DNA from: Caldifarciminota bacterium
Lineage (GTDB): Bacteria > Hydrothermota > Tepidihabitantia > SM23-42
Direction: 5' to 3'
Length of the DNA: 52,455 nucleotides
Assembly (NCBI GenBank): GCA_020355325.1
Contig: CP070664.1
Location: forward strand, 1,147,538 to 1,199,992
In this document: positions 18,249 to 27,723 of the stretch, piece by piece
How the letters are laid out: every line of letters starts with the position of its first letter
Position numbering within the stretch: position 1 is the first letter of the stretch
Made by a program: the position numbers and the translations under genes
Notes under the pieces: model-generated
What the model was told of the DNA's origin: nothing
Databases searched by the model: none
The model's input: the letters and a program-made list of their open reading frames with translations, nothing else

Positions 18249-18267
18249 TTTTAGACTTCGGCTAAAA
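18249..18267 (+). terminator. Weak hairpin ahead of the 18280 gene
   Basis: TTTTAG and CTAAAA form a 6-bp stem around ACTTCGG, directly before the Shine-Dalgarno AAGGAGG. It could attenuate read-through or simply be a spacer; AU-rich and weak. Confidence 0.3.
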
Positions 18268-18279
18268 AAAGGAGGTTTT

Positions 18280-19233
18280 ATGAAGTTATTTTTAATTGTT
18301 GCGCTGAGCGCATCATTGCTCTTCGGTCAGGTGCTTTATGAAGAGTACTTCACTGGTGGCGTTACCAGCCTTGACTGGCATCCATGGTTTGCCTTCGCAG
18401 GTTATTATGACACTATGCGGGTCGTGAGTGATCCAACAACACCCGGCGGCGATAGTTGGGCAGGCAAATTAACAAATGAAGCGAGCGGTGGTGGTGCTGC
18501 AGCAGTCTATGCTGGCGCTGCAGATTTGGATGACTATTCAATCGAGGCGTGGATATATACAATTGTTACTGGCGCATCTGGTCCGTACAACGGAATAACA
18601 ATGAGAATGGATACGGTAGATCATTATTACTATCGTCTTGTGTCAGATTTCGATAGTGATGCGCAATTGAGGCTCGGTGTTTATACGGGCGGTATGGGTG
18701 CTACTGTTATTAGAGATTGGACAGCCGGAGAAATTCCAGGTGGTGTACCTGCGACTTCGTCGTGGCATAAATTAAAATTAATGATGATTGCCGATTCAAT
18801 ATGGGCTTTTTATGATGATGTCCTATTGCCTGATTGTCCATTTATAGACAATACTCTTGCCCAGGGCTATTTTGGGATCTATGTATTCAACATGATGGCT
18901 GTCGATTCTACCAAATGCGATAATATCATTGTGAGCGAGCCGACTGGCGTGGCAGAGCATGATACTGGAAAACTGACAGCATTTACCGTCTCCCCAAATC
19001 CGTTCAGGAACACATTACATATTACCTTTAGCAAAGAGCATAGAGCAGAGGGCATGGAGTTTAAGATATATGACGCAACTGGCCGACTACTTAGACAACT
19101 CAACCATACGACCATAGGACAATCCAACAATATCGTCTGGGACGGTCGTGACGACAGGGGCAGCGTGTTAGCGCCTGGTGTGTACTTCATCACCGCGAAT
19201 AATGTAATGCTGAAGGTCGTGAAGCTCCGATGA
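18280..19233 (+). CDS. Secreted LamG/jelly-roll-like protein with C-terminal sorting-type domain
   Basis: 317 residues. A signal peptide (MKLFLIVALSASLLFGQ) is followed by a concanavalin-like beta-sandwich (about 20-220; DDYSIEAWIYTIVTG, YYYRLVSDFDSDAQLRLG, SWHKLKLMMIADSIWAFYDDVLL), the pattern of LamG or family-16-like carbohydrate-binding domains. From about 230 comes a type-A sorting domain (FTVSPNPFRN, FKIYDATGRLLRQL, VWDGRDDRGSVLAPGVYF, VVKLR). No catalytic residues are evident. The ATG follows AAGGAGG. A perfect bidirectional terminator comes right after the stop. Confidence 0.78.
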   Translation: MKLFLIVALSASLLFGQVLYEEYFTGGVTSLDWHPWFAFAGYYDTMRVVSDPTTPGGDSWAGKLTNEASGGGAAAVYAGAADLDDYSIEAWIYTIVTGASGPYNGITMRMDTVDHYYYRLVSDFDSDAQLRLGVYTGGMGATVIRDWTAGEIPGGVPATSSWHKLKLMMIADSIWAFYDDVLLPDCPFIDNTLAQGYFGIYVFNMMAVDSTKCDNIIVSEPTGVAEHDTGKLTAFTVSPNPFRNTLHITFSKEHRAEGMEFKIYDATGRLLRQLNHTTIGQSNNIVWDGRDDRGSVLAPGVYFITANNVMLKVVKLR

Positions 19234-19245
19234 ACCGTTAAAAAA

Positions 19246-19279
19246 AGAAAAGGGGGCGCTCACATGCGCCCCCTTTTCT
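19246..19279. terminator. Bidirectional intrinsic terminator between convergent genes
   Basis: A perfect 14-bp stem (AGAAAAGGGGGCGC with GCGCCCCCTTTTCT) around the loop TCACAT. A-rich sequence on the left and T-rich on the right let it work for the plus-strand gene ending at 19233 and the minus-strand gene ending at 19292. Confidence 0.9.
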
Positions 19280-19291
19280 ATAAAAAGGTGA

Positions 19292-20845
19292 TTACTGAAT
19301 CTTAACTATTTTTCTCGTGATCGTTTCACTATCTGTCTGCACCAGCATAATATAAACACCGTTCGGAAGCTGATTGCCCGTTTGATCAGTGCATTGCAGA
19401 TTAATGATATGCTGTCCTGCTGCGATTCCGTTATTCATTAACTGTGTGACCTTTCTACCGCTACAATCATAAAGAGAAATTGTTACGTTTTCTGCCTCAG
19501 AGAGAGAAAGTTGCAGCAGTAAAGTTGTTGAGACTGGATTACCGAGTACCGTTAAGGGGGAAATAGCCGCATCATATGGTACCTCTTCCACACCGACGAC
19601 ATGACCAATGGGCTTCAAAAATGGGTCGGCGAGCAGCGTCATGCCATAGTGCCAGCACAAACGGTTAAAGTCCATACCAACAGAATCATAAATACAATCG
19701 AACCAATACTTGAACGCTTCGCCGAGCGTATTGCCATTTTCCTCTTGACGATTCAATGCCCGATAAAAATAATGAAAATCGAGCATACTGCCGGTCTTGG
19801 TAGAGCCGATTGCTCCGACACCGCTCGTCTGATTGAAGATTGCTCGATTTCCACCACAATTACCCGATTCTGTATAGCGACAGAATGAACACGCAAAAAA
19901 GTTGTAGAAATTTGTTGGCGGGTTTTGATTCGTGTATTCTGTTGAGTAGTAATAGTCATGGTTGGTTCCGCTATTATAGGTAAAACTATGTCCGCCAGGC
20001 CATGAGTGGGCAAACACCGCCACCCATGCTTGAGTAGTATCGAGCTTCACTCGATACACCGACGCTCTCGTTGTTTCTGGATCCCAATAATTCATCGTGT
20101 CAGTATAGAGTAAGGCAACATCGGCTGCCCACTGAGGAGCCCACGGTATCCAATCATCATCAACGAAAACCAACGCTCGCTCCCGCAGTCTCAGGGAGCC
20201 GAGTCGATAGGCATTATTTTTTGAAAAGTAATTTTTGATGAGTAACGTATCATCGCCAAGCCCTTGTGGTGTAAGCCTACCGATGTAGATTTCCGGATTA
20301 ACATCGCCTATATGGCCGTCATATTTGCCGTTCCCGGTATTCATCGTATCGAGCCATGTGCCGTTCACGTCCATATAGAAAAGGTCGATGGGAAACTGCG
20401 CATATCCGTATGTATTAAAATCATCGGCAATTTCAAACCAGGGGACAGGAAGATCCCCGATAAAGAACGCGCCTTCGATATTTCCCGTCGCATAAAGGTC
20501 TTGTAGGAAAGAACGGAGCGTTTCGGGTTCACCTCCAGAAATCTGATAACTCAGCACTGTGTATCCTTCAAATTGCAAATTGTCAATGAGTTGATCTATC
20601 TCAAACGCCAGGCTCGTGGCAAGCGTCTGGTCAGTGAGAATCGCCACGATTCCTGCTCTGCCATCACCATAAACGATATCATCTATGATATACGAGAAAT
20701 CACTGTATGGATGTTGGGCTACCCATTCCTCATAGGTACCTGGACAAGACCCCTCGGGTCCGGCCCATCGCAACAGAGGAATTTCATCACGACCATTACT
20801 ATACAAAAAACATGTAAGACTCACCATCGATACTATCACATTCAT
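19292..20845 (-). CDS. C25 (gingipain-type) peptidase with C-terminal sorting-type domain
   Basis: 517 residues, secreted (MNVIVSMVSLTCFLYS leader). The body has the caspase-like C25 fold pattern: GAFFIGDLPVPWF and IYIGRLTP blocks, then candidate catalytic His in VFAHSWPGGHSF (H280 or H286) and Cys in FFACSFCRYT (C319 or C322). A family-typical GVGAIGSTKTGSMLDF block and LLADPFLKP follow. The end is a type-A sorting domain (VLGNPVSTTLLLQLSL, ISLYDCSGRKV, LPNGVYIMLVQT, RKIVKIQ). Substrate specificity cannot be read. Single gene with its own consensus promoter. Confidence 0.8.
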   Translation of the reverse strand: MNVIVSMVSLTCFLYSNGRDEIPLLRWAGPEGSCPGTYEEWVAQHPYSDFSYIIDDIVYGDGRAGIVAILTDQTLATSLAFEIDQLIDNLQFEGYTVLSYQISGGEPETLRSFLQDLYATGNIEGAFFIGDLPVPWFEIADDFNTYGYAQFPIDLFYMDVNGTWLDTMNTGNGKYDGHIGDVNPEIYIGRLTPQGLGDDTLLIKNYFSKNNAYRLGSLRLRERALVFVDDDWIPWAPQWAADVALLYTDTMNYWDPETTRASVYRVKLDTTQAWVAVFAHSWPGGHSFTYNSGTNHDYYYSTEYTNQNPPTNFYNFFACSFCRYTESGNCGGNRAIFNQTSGVGAIGSTKTGSMLDFHYFYRALNRQEENGNTLGEAFKYWFDCIYDSVGMDFNRLCWHYGMTLLADPFLKPIGHVVGVEEVPYDAAISPLTVLGNPVSTTLLLQLSLSEAENVTISLYDCSGRKVTQLMNNGIAAGQHIINLQCTDQTGNQLPNGVYIMLVQTDSETITRKIVKIQ

Positions 20846-20862
20846 GGGTTTTCCTTACTGTT

Positions 20863-20890
20863 ATTATAACCGATTTCATTTCATTGTCAA
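20863..20890 (-). promoter_or_regulatory. Full-consensus promoter of the 517-residue C25 peptidase
   Basis: On the minus strand TTGACA (20885-20890), 16-bp spacer, TATAAT (20863-20868). The -10 box ends 17 nt before the ATG, giving a leader of about 11 nt with a weak AAGGAAAA ribosome site. It is back-to-back with the uvrD promoter, 54 bp away. Confidence 0.85.
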
Positions 20891-20944
20891 CAAAAGTATT
20901 ATGAAGTCATGCAAAGATTTTGTATTTTGAAATTAATCGGAGAA

Positions 20945-20972
20945 TTGACTTATCTGCAATTCACTGTATAAT
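20945..20972 (+). promoter_or_regulatory. Promoter of the UvrD-type helicase, probably leaderless
   Basis: TTGACT (20945-20950), 16-bp spacer, TATAAT (20967-20972). The GTG start at 20981 is 8 nt after the -10 box and there is no Shine-Dalgarno. An in-frame TTG at 20972 overlaps the -10 box and cannot be the start. Confidence 0.82.
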
Positions 20973-20980
20973 TGAACGCC

Positions 20981-22900
20981 GTGGACTTGTTATCAGATCT
21001 CAATCCGGAACAACGCAAGGCAGTTACAATTCAAAGAGGACCAATCTTGATTCTTGCCGGTGCGGGAAGCGGTAAGACGAGGGTCATTACCTATCGCATT
21101 GCTTATCTATTGCATAAGAAATACGCTAAGCCCGAAAATATTCTTGCAATTACATTTACCAACAAAGCAGCGGATGAAATGCGGACGAGAATCTTTAAAC
21201 TTTTGGGTGACAGCCATCGCATGTGGATACGGACGTTCCATTCGACCTGCGCACGAATCCTGCGCGAAACATCCGAACGTATCGGCATAACGAGAAATTT
21301 TACGATTTACGATGAACATGACCAACTCAGTCTCATTAAAGACTGCTTACACGATTGTAACATCGACACCAAGGCAATTACGCCCGCGACAGTACTTTCA
21401 TGCATAAACAAAATCAAGCAAAATCTCGCCTCATCAGACCACATCGATGATGAGCTCATTCGTGTTCTCTACAAACAATACAACAAAAAATTAGGCGATT
21501 ATAATGCCGTTGATTTTGACGATCTCATTCTGAAAACTGTTGAGTTATTCAGAACTGATGAAAATGTGCTTATGCGCTATCAGAATCGATTCAAGTATAT
21601 TCTCGTCGATGAGTACCAGGATACCAATAGGGCGCAGTATGAGCTCACGAAGCTCCTCGCCGCGAAACACCGAAACCTCTGTGTCGTCGGTGATGATGAC
21701 CAATCAATCTACTCCTGGCGTGGTGCTGAAATAAAAAATATTTTGGATTTTGAAAAAGATTTTCCGGATGCCGTCGTTATAAAACTCGAGCAGAATTATC
21801 GTTCAACCAAGACGATTCTCAAGGCAGCATCAGGCGTCGTTGAAAACAACGAGTATCGGAAACCGAAAATTTTGTGGTGTGATAACGATGTGGGTGAAAG
21901 GCTCGAGGTTTTTGAAGCAGTGGATGCGTATAACGAAGCCGCTTATGTAGCACGGAAAATCATGGAGTTAAAGTTACAAGACTTTAACTTGGGAGACATT
22001 GCGGTCTTCTATCGCATCAATTATCAGTCACGTGTTTTTGAAGAGTGTTTTATAAAATACCAGATTCCGTATGAAGTTATCGGCTCTTTAAAATTCTACG
22101 AACGGGCCGAAATAAAAAATGTTCTTGCCTATCTTAAAGTCGTGACGAATCCAAGAGACTCGGTAAGCTTGAAACGAATCATCAACATCCCCTCACGGAA
22201 AATTGGATATACGACCATCGAAAAAGTCTTGTCATACGGCAAGGAACACAATCTGACTCTCTATGAATCATTACTGCAGATTGAAAAGATTACCAGCATT
22301 GACAGAAAGACGAAGAAGCGTATACAGGATTTTGTGGCGATGATCAATGGTTTTATTGAACTCTCTGATACATTGAGTCTTTACGAATTCGTTTTAGAGA
22401 TCGTAAAAGATTCTGGATATCTCGAAAGTCTGGCACAAGAAAAAACCGAAAGAGAGTACATACGACGCAAAAATGTGGAAGAACTTCTTATCTCAATAAA
22501 GGACTATGCGAAAGAATATCCAGACGCCACGCTTCGGGATTACCTTGCAGATGTTTCACTGCGGAGTGAAATAGACGAATGGAATGCAACTGATGAACGC
22601 GTCAACCTTATGACACTCCACAATGCCAAAGGACTGGAATTCGATATTGTTTTTATAACAGGATTGGAAGACGGTTTAATACCCCATTACAAATCCCAAT
22701 ACGAACTCAAACAATATGAAGAAGAGAGGAGACTGCTTTACGTAGGCATTACGCGTGCCCGTAAAAAGCTTTTTTTGACCTTTGCCAGACAGCGGGATCT
22801 CTTTCGCGGCGATTTTACATATACCACACTCTCACCATTTTTTAGAGAAATCCCCGTAGATGTTTTCGCCACGACAATGGAGTCAGGTCTTGAAATGTAA
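20981..22900 (+). CDS. UvrD/PcrA-type superfamily 1A DNA helicase
   Basis: ATP-dependent 3'-5' DNA helicase for repair and replication-restart, 639 residues from the GTG start. Motifs: Q motif LNPEQRKAV, motif I GAGSGKTRVITYRI (about 27), Ia AITFTNKAADEM, II LVDEYQDTN, III GDDDQSIYSWRGA, IV EQNYRST, V VNLMTLHNAKGLEFDIVF and VI EERRLLYVGITRARKKL. It is shorter than PcrA (about 720) because it stops soon after motif VI and lacks the C-terminal RNA-polymerase-binding tail. UvrD, PcrA and Rep cannot be separated from this alone. Confidence 0.93.
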   Translation: MDLLSDLNPEQRKAVTIQRGPILILAGAGSGKTRVITYRIAYLLHKKYAKPENILAITFTNKAADEMRTRIFKLLGDSHRMWIRTFHSTCARILRETSERIGITRNFTIYDEHDQLSLIKDCLHDCNIDTKAITPATVLSCINKIKQNLASSDHIDDELIRVLYKQYNKKLGDYNAVDFDDLILKTVELFRTDENVLMRYQNRFKYILVDEYQDTNRAQYELTKLLAAKHRNLCVVGDDDQSIYSWRGAEIKNILDFEKDFPDAVVIKLEQNYRSTKTILKAASGVVENNEYRKPKILWCDNDVGERLEVFEAVDAYNEAAYVARKIMELKLQDFNLGDIAVFYRINYQSRVFEECFIKYQIPYEVIGSLKFYERAEIKNVLAYLKVVTNPRDSVSLKRIINIPSRKIGYTTIEKVLSYGKEHNLTLYESLLQIEKITSIDRKTKKRIQDFVAMINGFIELSDTLSLYEFVLEIVKDSGYLESLAQEKTEREYIRRKNVEELLISIKDYAKEYPDATLRDYLADVSLRSEIDEWNATDERVNLMTLHNAKGLEFDIVFITGLEDGLIPHYKSQYELKQYEEERRLLYVGITRARKKLFLTFARQRDLFRGDFTYTTLSPFFREIPVDVFATTMESGLEM

Positions 22901-22988
22901 GATTGAACACAGGCGAGATACATTATGACTCGACCATTAGGCATTGCATATCAAGGCACATGAATGCAAAGTCTCATTGGAGAAGTAT

Positions 22989-24128
22989 ATGAACTACTCG
23001 AACCATAAGTTTCAAGACTCAATTCCACCACGGTATTTATTTCCTATTACCAGAGAGTCGATTTACTTCAATCATGCGGCTACCGGTCCACTCTCATTGC
23101 CCGCGCGTAGAGCGATCGAGGAATGTATGGATGTGTATGCACTACAGGCAGAATTTACCATCGATGCCTACTTTCGACGCGTGAACACGGCACGAAGTAA
23201 CGTTGCAAAGCTCATCGGCGCAGAACAAGAGGAGATCACGTTCACCCACAATACCTCTGAGGGGCTCTACAGTGCCTTGATCAATGTGCCTCTGAGAGCG
23301 GGCGATAAAATTTTAGTCATGGATGAGGTCTTTCCTGCTGCACGATATGTGGTTGATTATAATATACCGCATATTGAAAAGCAGTACATTCCATTCTTGG
23401 GCAGAGATCCGATCGAGGTTATAAAAGCGAATCTTGATAAGAGGGTAAAAGTCGTTCTCGTCGATTCTGTACAGTTTTTCAGTGGCGAAGCGATTGATGT
23501 AAAAGGGTTGAGCTATTTTTTAAAAGAAAATAATATATATTTCATCGTTGACGGTATCCAGGCAATCGGTGCAATGGACTTTAGCGTGCGTGAAACGGAG
23601 ATAGATTTCCTTGCCTGTGGTGCGGCAAAATGGCTCTTTGGACCGAGTGGTGCAGGGTTTCTATATATAAACAAACACCGTTTTAACGACGTAAAAAGGC
23701 TTCATACTGGCTGGCTCGGAGCCAACTGGACGAGCTTCGAATGTTACGATACCTTACCTCATCTGTTCAATGATGCGAGAATGTTTGAACAAGGAACGAG
23801 AAATATAATAGGAATCAGTGCCTTTTCTGAAAATATTAAACTTTTACTTGAATTTGGGTTGGAAAATGTTTCTCAGAAGATCGGCAAACTAAGGACCGAA
23901 CTGCGCAAGATCTTCGAGGAGTTAGATTATGAAATAATAACACCGATGAATGCTTTGCAATCAGGTATTGTCACGATTCGGCCTAAAGATGATCCAAAGC
24001 AGCTCTTTGAGAGATTCTCTCATGAGAATATAACCATTTCACTCAGAAGTAATTGCCTTCGATTTTCTCCACACTTTTATAACACGTTGGAGGAGGTTGA
24101 ACAGATTTTCAGAATCTTAAAACAGTGA
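22989..24128 (+). CDS. Class V PLP-dependent aminotransferase (cysteine desulfurase/epimerase-like)
   Basis: 379 residues from the ATG at 22989, which has GGAG 6 nt upstream; an upstream TTG in the same frame is less likely. Features of fold-type I: FNHAATGPLSLPARRAIEE, TFTHNTSEGLYSAL, DSVQFFSGEAIDV and the PLP-binding lysine in CGAAKWLFGPSGAGFLYI. The SufS/NifS active-site Cys loop is not recognisable; the tail reads ISLRSNCLRFSPHFYNTLEEVE. That favours the isopenicillin-N-epimerase-like or kynureninase-like branch over a true cysteine desulfurase. The reaction is uncertain. Confidence 0.82.
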   Translation: MNYSNHKFQDSIPPRYLFPITRESIYFNHAATGPLSLPARRAIEECMDVYALQAEFTIDAYFRRVNTARSNVAKLIGAEQEEITFTHNTSEGLYSALINVPLRAGDKILVMDEVFPAARYVVDYNIPHIEKQYIPFLGRDPIEVIKANLDKRVKVVLVDSVQFFSGEAIDVKGLSYFLKENNIYFIVDGIQAIGAMDFSVRETEIDFLACGAAKWLFGPSGAGFLYINKHRFNDVKRLHTGWLGANWTSFECYDTLPHLFNDARMFEQGTRNIIGISAFSENIKLLLEFGLENVSQKIGKLRTELRKIFEELDYEIITPMNALQSGIVTIRPKDDPKQLFERFSHENITISLRSNCLRFSPHFYNTLEEVEQIFRILKQ

Positions 24129-24261
24129 GGGATTGGCTCTATAAGAGCGGTATTAGTGGCTTTGCCACGGTTTTGGCTCTAGCGGTCATGGTGCTTTCAG
24201 CACGGTATTGAGCAATGGATGTTTCGTAGAGACCATGGAATTGAAGAAAAGGAGTACTTAA
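24129..24261. other. Gap between convergent genes with two small hairpins
   Basis: Two short perfect stems, GTGGC-ttt-GCCAC and GTGCT-ttc-AGCAC, lie between the convergent aminotransferase and large peptidase genes. They may act as weak terminators; neither has a strong T tract. Confidence 0.35.
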
Positions 24262-27200
24262 TTAACGTAGCAGTATTACCTTCTCTGTGAGATTGACCCC
24301 CTGTGCTTCCAATCTCACAAAATAGACACCGGCCGGAACGTCTCGGTTCAGATCGTCTGTACCATCCCAGACTACAGAAGTAAGAAGTGAAAAGTCAGAA
24401 TGAGGAAGTGGGATATCGCGCACCAATCTTCCACTTATGTCAAAGACTTTGAGTGTAATTTTTTGACTGATAGCTGGTATCTGTAATCGGATATCCAGTT
24501 TATTCATGAATGGATTAGGATAGACGTTCAGGAGCGCAGTTGTTACTGTGTCATCAATATATTCTTCCACAGCCGTGACATGTTCAACGACGACATCATC
24601 TATGTAGAATCCTTCGCCAACACCGAACTCATTATCACTCACGAATGATATCCTCACCGAGATAGTGTCACCCGCAGGGTAAGGTAGATAATACATCTCT
24701 TCATACCAGCCACTCTGTATTGGCCTTCCACCGCCTCCATTTAATGCACCACCAGTGCCGATAAAATCGAGTGTGTCAGCGAGTGTGTCGATACCAGTCG
24801 TTCGCATAATGATAACATAGATACCATCGACGCCATACACTGGTACGTCAAACCAGCGATAGAATCGTAAGACCGAACGAACATCAACCATAAATGGCAC
24901 GGTTTGGATGTAACAATCCATGTTTGCTACATACTGGCCATTCGATTCCTGGCCGCAGTACCATGCCTGTGTAGGGGAGAAGGCGTTTCTCGTTGAGATA
25001 TGCCACAGATTATTTGTGCCATCTGTTGTCCAGAGCCCGCTTCCTGCTTCCATATCGTCGACAAAACCAGTCTCACCAATGAGGAGATCAAAGGTGTCAG
25101 TAGACGTGTAATCTTCTGCATAAATTGTAAGTAAAAGTTTTGCTAGATATGATGTTGGACAGGAAGCACTAATAGATATCTCATATGACTGTGTCGCAAT
25201 GTGTGTTGTCTCTGGCATTATTTCACCATAGAAAACACTGTCAACAACAATTGATATGTAGGGATCAACCGATGAAAGCCGCGCCCATGCTGCATGTCCA
25301 TAGCCATAACCTGTATTGAGGATGTGTATATTGAGTGATTCTGTATCACCAGGTATCGAGGGCGGTTCTTCAATAGTGAATTCACGAATGCTCAAAACGG
25401 GTGTTCCAACAATGATAATAGGGTTATAGGTCAAGGTTTTGCTCGCATCGGTTACTTCGAGTTCAAACTCGATTGCGTATCCATTGTCTACGCTTCCTGT
25501 TGTAATACGAAACGCATCATCGATAAAGAGAGAATCACCAGCGTTCATCGAGACGATTGACTCCGCACTGTCCTCAATCGTAACACCGGAATCGACAGAG
25601 CGCAGTCTTACTTGAATATTATGTGCTATTGCATTGCCGCAATTTTTTAACATGAGGTCGAGAGAGACTTGTTCATTCGGATTGACGACACCATCATCAT
25701 TACCGAGGGCGTCATCGAGTATCCAACCGACATAATTTACATACGAACCGCTGACTACTGGAATCGTTGTCTCGATAGCGAGATAGTTGTGAGCTGTTAC
25801 CGTCAAATCAAAATCGCCAGCACTCGAAGCGAAGGCGTCGAGGAAGACTGAGCCACTCGCATCGGTGTACTCGGCATCATACGACTCACTGCCCTTCATG
25901 AGACAGACGAGTGCTCCTTTTATCGGAAAACCACTCTGTTTATCCTTAACCGTAACGAACATGCGGCCACCGTCAATTGGTACTGATTGTGGATATGATA
26001 CAAGGAGCGTCTCGGGGGTAGCAGTCCAGACTGAAAGTGTCGGGTCACCGAGAAGGTTCAACTGGTACTGGTGCCAGCGATAGACATTTTCTTCTCTTGA
26101 ACGTGGAATGAAATATACTTTCGATAGTGCGAGCGCCTCACCAAGATGGAAATTTTCTTCTTTGAACAAAGAATAACAGAACCGAGTGTCCAACCTATCA
26201 GAGACACCAAACCCTGGATTACCGGGCGAACCCCATCCATAACTTGAATTGCCAATCGCTGCTACACCACCACCATTGGGGCTATTAACGAACGATTCTT
26301 CGATTGCATCAAAATCGAATGCAGCGGTCCAACAGCCCATAGAAAAGATGATGCCATAGTGTGGCGCGTTGGTCAATGTGTCGAAGTCTTCGCTGTGAAG
26401 ATAACCAGTTCCAGCACTCATCACATCGATCCAGCCATGTCCATCGTGATTCGTATACACCTGGCCCTGTCTCAATGCATTTTTGAACAATAGAGGCGTA
26501 AGGTTGCCCTGACTATGATACAATTTTGTGATTTCAATATCCGGTGAAAACGATTGTGCTTCGATTTGATTTTTATGAATACCTTGGTCTGTATATGGAT
26601 TATACCATAGTATATCAGCAGAAAAGAGGGCGTTGTTTAAATAATCTACTGCTGTATATCGTTCATAGATTAATACCTTTTCGACGAATTTCTGTGCCTC
26701 AGCCACTGTATTGACCGGTGCCCTGCCGACAAAGAGATCAGGATAGAGATCGATACTGTCTTCGACCTCACCGTAAACGCCGTTATTATTGAGATCCCAG
26801 GTTCCTTGCAAATCAGCATAATACAAATCACATGGGAGAGAATCTTCACGCACATGGCCGCCATATTCACAGCACATCGCGTATGCTAGGCGATGAGGCA
26901 CTACGTCAATATCACCAGCCAACAACACATAGTGTGTACTTGAATCTGCCAATGTTTTGATATAATTCCTTATTGTTGCTGCATCGTCCTCACCACTGTA
27001 GTTCGATAGAATCCAATTAACAGTTCTTATCTCAGTCTTCAAACCCTTTTTTGTCTTCCAGTTTGCAAGTCTTTGAAACACAGTATCTATTGGTGGGTTT
27101 GTGATAATGAGATAATCAAAATCTCCTCGCGCAGGCTTCCTTTGATCGAAGGAGACATCTTCAGAATTCAAGACGATTCTTTTAACAACATCGCGGCGAG

Positions 27201-27723
27201 AAGATTTTTTGATTCCTCCCTGATAGGTTACTGCAAAATCTAGTGCAGTATAGAATATCAATTTTTTTGATTGTGGTAAGTACTGAACTGGATAAATCAA
27301 AAGCTCACAGATGTAATGATTATCATAAATACCCATACCCATGAATTCAACACTATTCTCTGGATACGGTTTGTCTGATTGATAAATTGCGTCGTTTGGT
27401 TGAGCCCACTCTGTAATTTCCTTGTTCGATAGAATAACTGGCGGCTGGGCACACGATACGAGGAATTCACCATCGATCACCTTCGATTCTGACGAGATGA
27501 CGGAAATCTGAACCACCTGTGCGCCGTACGGCAGCGCGATCTTGATCGATTTTACTGGTAGTTCAGGGGCACCAACCTCGTCGGTTATTTCACAATCAGG
27601 CAGTCGAATTTTTGTAAATTCTGCTGCTCGTGTCATACGAAGATTATGTTCACTGAACTCAATATGTTGTATAATCATTTCCCCGCCACTGAAACTCATC
27701 ATGAGCAAAAGAATCGGAATCAT
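24262..27723 (-). CDS. Large C25 (gingipain-type) peptidase with Ig-like, MAM/jelly-roll and sorting-type domains
   Basis: 1153-residue secreted peptidase. Order: signal peptide (1-14); N-terminal C25 propeptide-like region (about 30-170; VGAPELPVKSIKIALPYGAQV); C25 catalytic domain (about 200-570; YLIITNPPIDTVFQRLANWKTKKGLKT in its first part, YVLLAGDIDVVPHR, DLFVGRAPV) with His in YTNHDGHGW (H426/H429) and Cys in IIFSMGCWTAAFD (C464); Ig-like/CARDB-like repeats (about 580-890); a MAM-like jelly roll (about 895-1060); and a type-A sorting domain (LLNVYPNPFMN, VFDISGRLV, VPAGVYFVRLE, EKVILLR). The ATG sits in an ATGA overlap with the upstream GAF-GGDEF gene and has a GGAGG, so the two are translationally coupled. 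Cleavage preference is unknown. Confidence 0.85.
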   Translation of the reverse strand: MIPILLLMMSFSGGEMIIQHIEFSEHNLRMTRAAEFTKIRLPDCEITDEVGAPELPVKSIKIALPYGAQVVQISVISSESKVIDGEFLVSCAQPPVILSNKEITEWAQPNDAIYQSDKPYPENSVEFMGMGIYDNHYICELLIYPVQYLPQSKKLIFYTALDFAVTYQGGIKKSSRRDVVKRIVLNSEDVSFDQRKPARGDFDYLIITNPPIDTVFQRLANWKTKKGLKTEIRTVNWILSNYSGEDDAATIRNYIKTLADSSTHYVLLAGDIDVVPHRLAYAMCCEYGGHVREDSLPCDLYYADLQGTWDLNNNGVYGEVEDSIDLYPDLFVGRAPVNTVAEAQKFVEKVLIYERYTAVDYLNNALFSADILWYNPYTDQGIHKNQIEAQSFSPDIEITKLYHSQGNLTPLLFKNALRQGQVYTNHDGHGWIDVMSAGTGYLHSEDFDTLTNAPHYGIIFSMGCWTAAFDFDAIEESFVNSPNGGGVAAIGNSSYGWGSPGNPGFGVSDRLDTRFCYSLFKEENFHLGEALALSKVYFIPRSREENVYRWHQYQLNLLGDPTLSVWTATPETLLVSYPQSVPIDGGRMFVTVKDKQSGFPIKGALVCLMKGSESYDAEYTDASGSVFLDAFASSAGDFDLTVTAHNYLAIETTIPVVSGSYVNYVGWILDDALGNDDGVVNPNEQVSLDLMLKNCGNAIAHNIQVRLRSVDSGVTIEDSAESIVSMNAGDSLFIDDAFRITTGSVDNGYAIEFELEVTDASKTLTYNPIIIVGTPVLSIREFTIEEPPSIPGDTESLNIHILNTGYGYGHAAWARLSSVDPYISIVVDSVFYGEIMPETTHIATQSYEISISASCPTSYLAKLLLTIYAEDYTSTDTFDLLIGETGFVDDMEAGSGLWTTDGTNNLWHISTRNAFSPTQAWYCGQESNGQYVANMDCYIQTVPFMVDVRSVLRFYRWFDVPVYGVDGIYVIIMRTTGIDTLADTLDFIGTGGALNGGGGRPIQSGWYEEMYYLPYPAGDTISVRISFVSDNEFGVGEGFYIDDVVVEHVTAVEEYIDDTVTTALLNVYPNPFMNKLDIRLQIPAISQKITLKVFDISGRLVRDIPLPHSDFSLLTSVVWDGTDDLNRDVPAGVYFVRLEAQGVNLTEKVILLR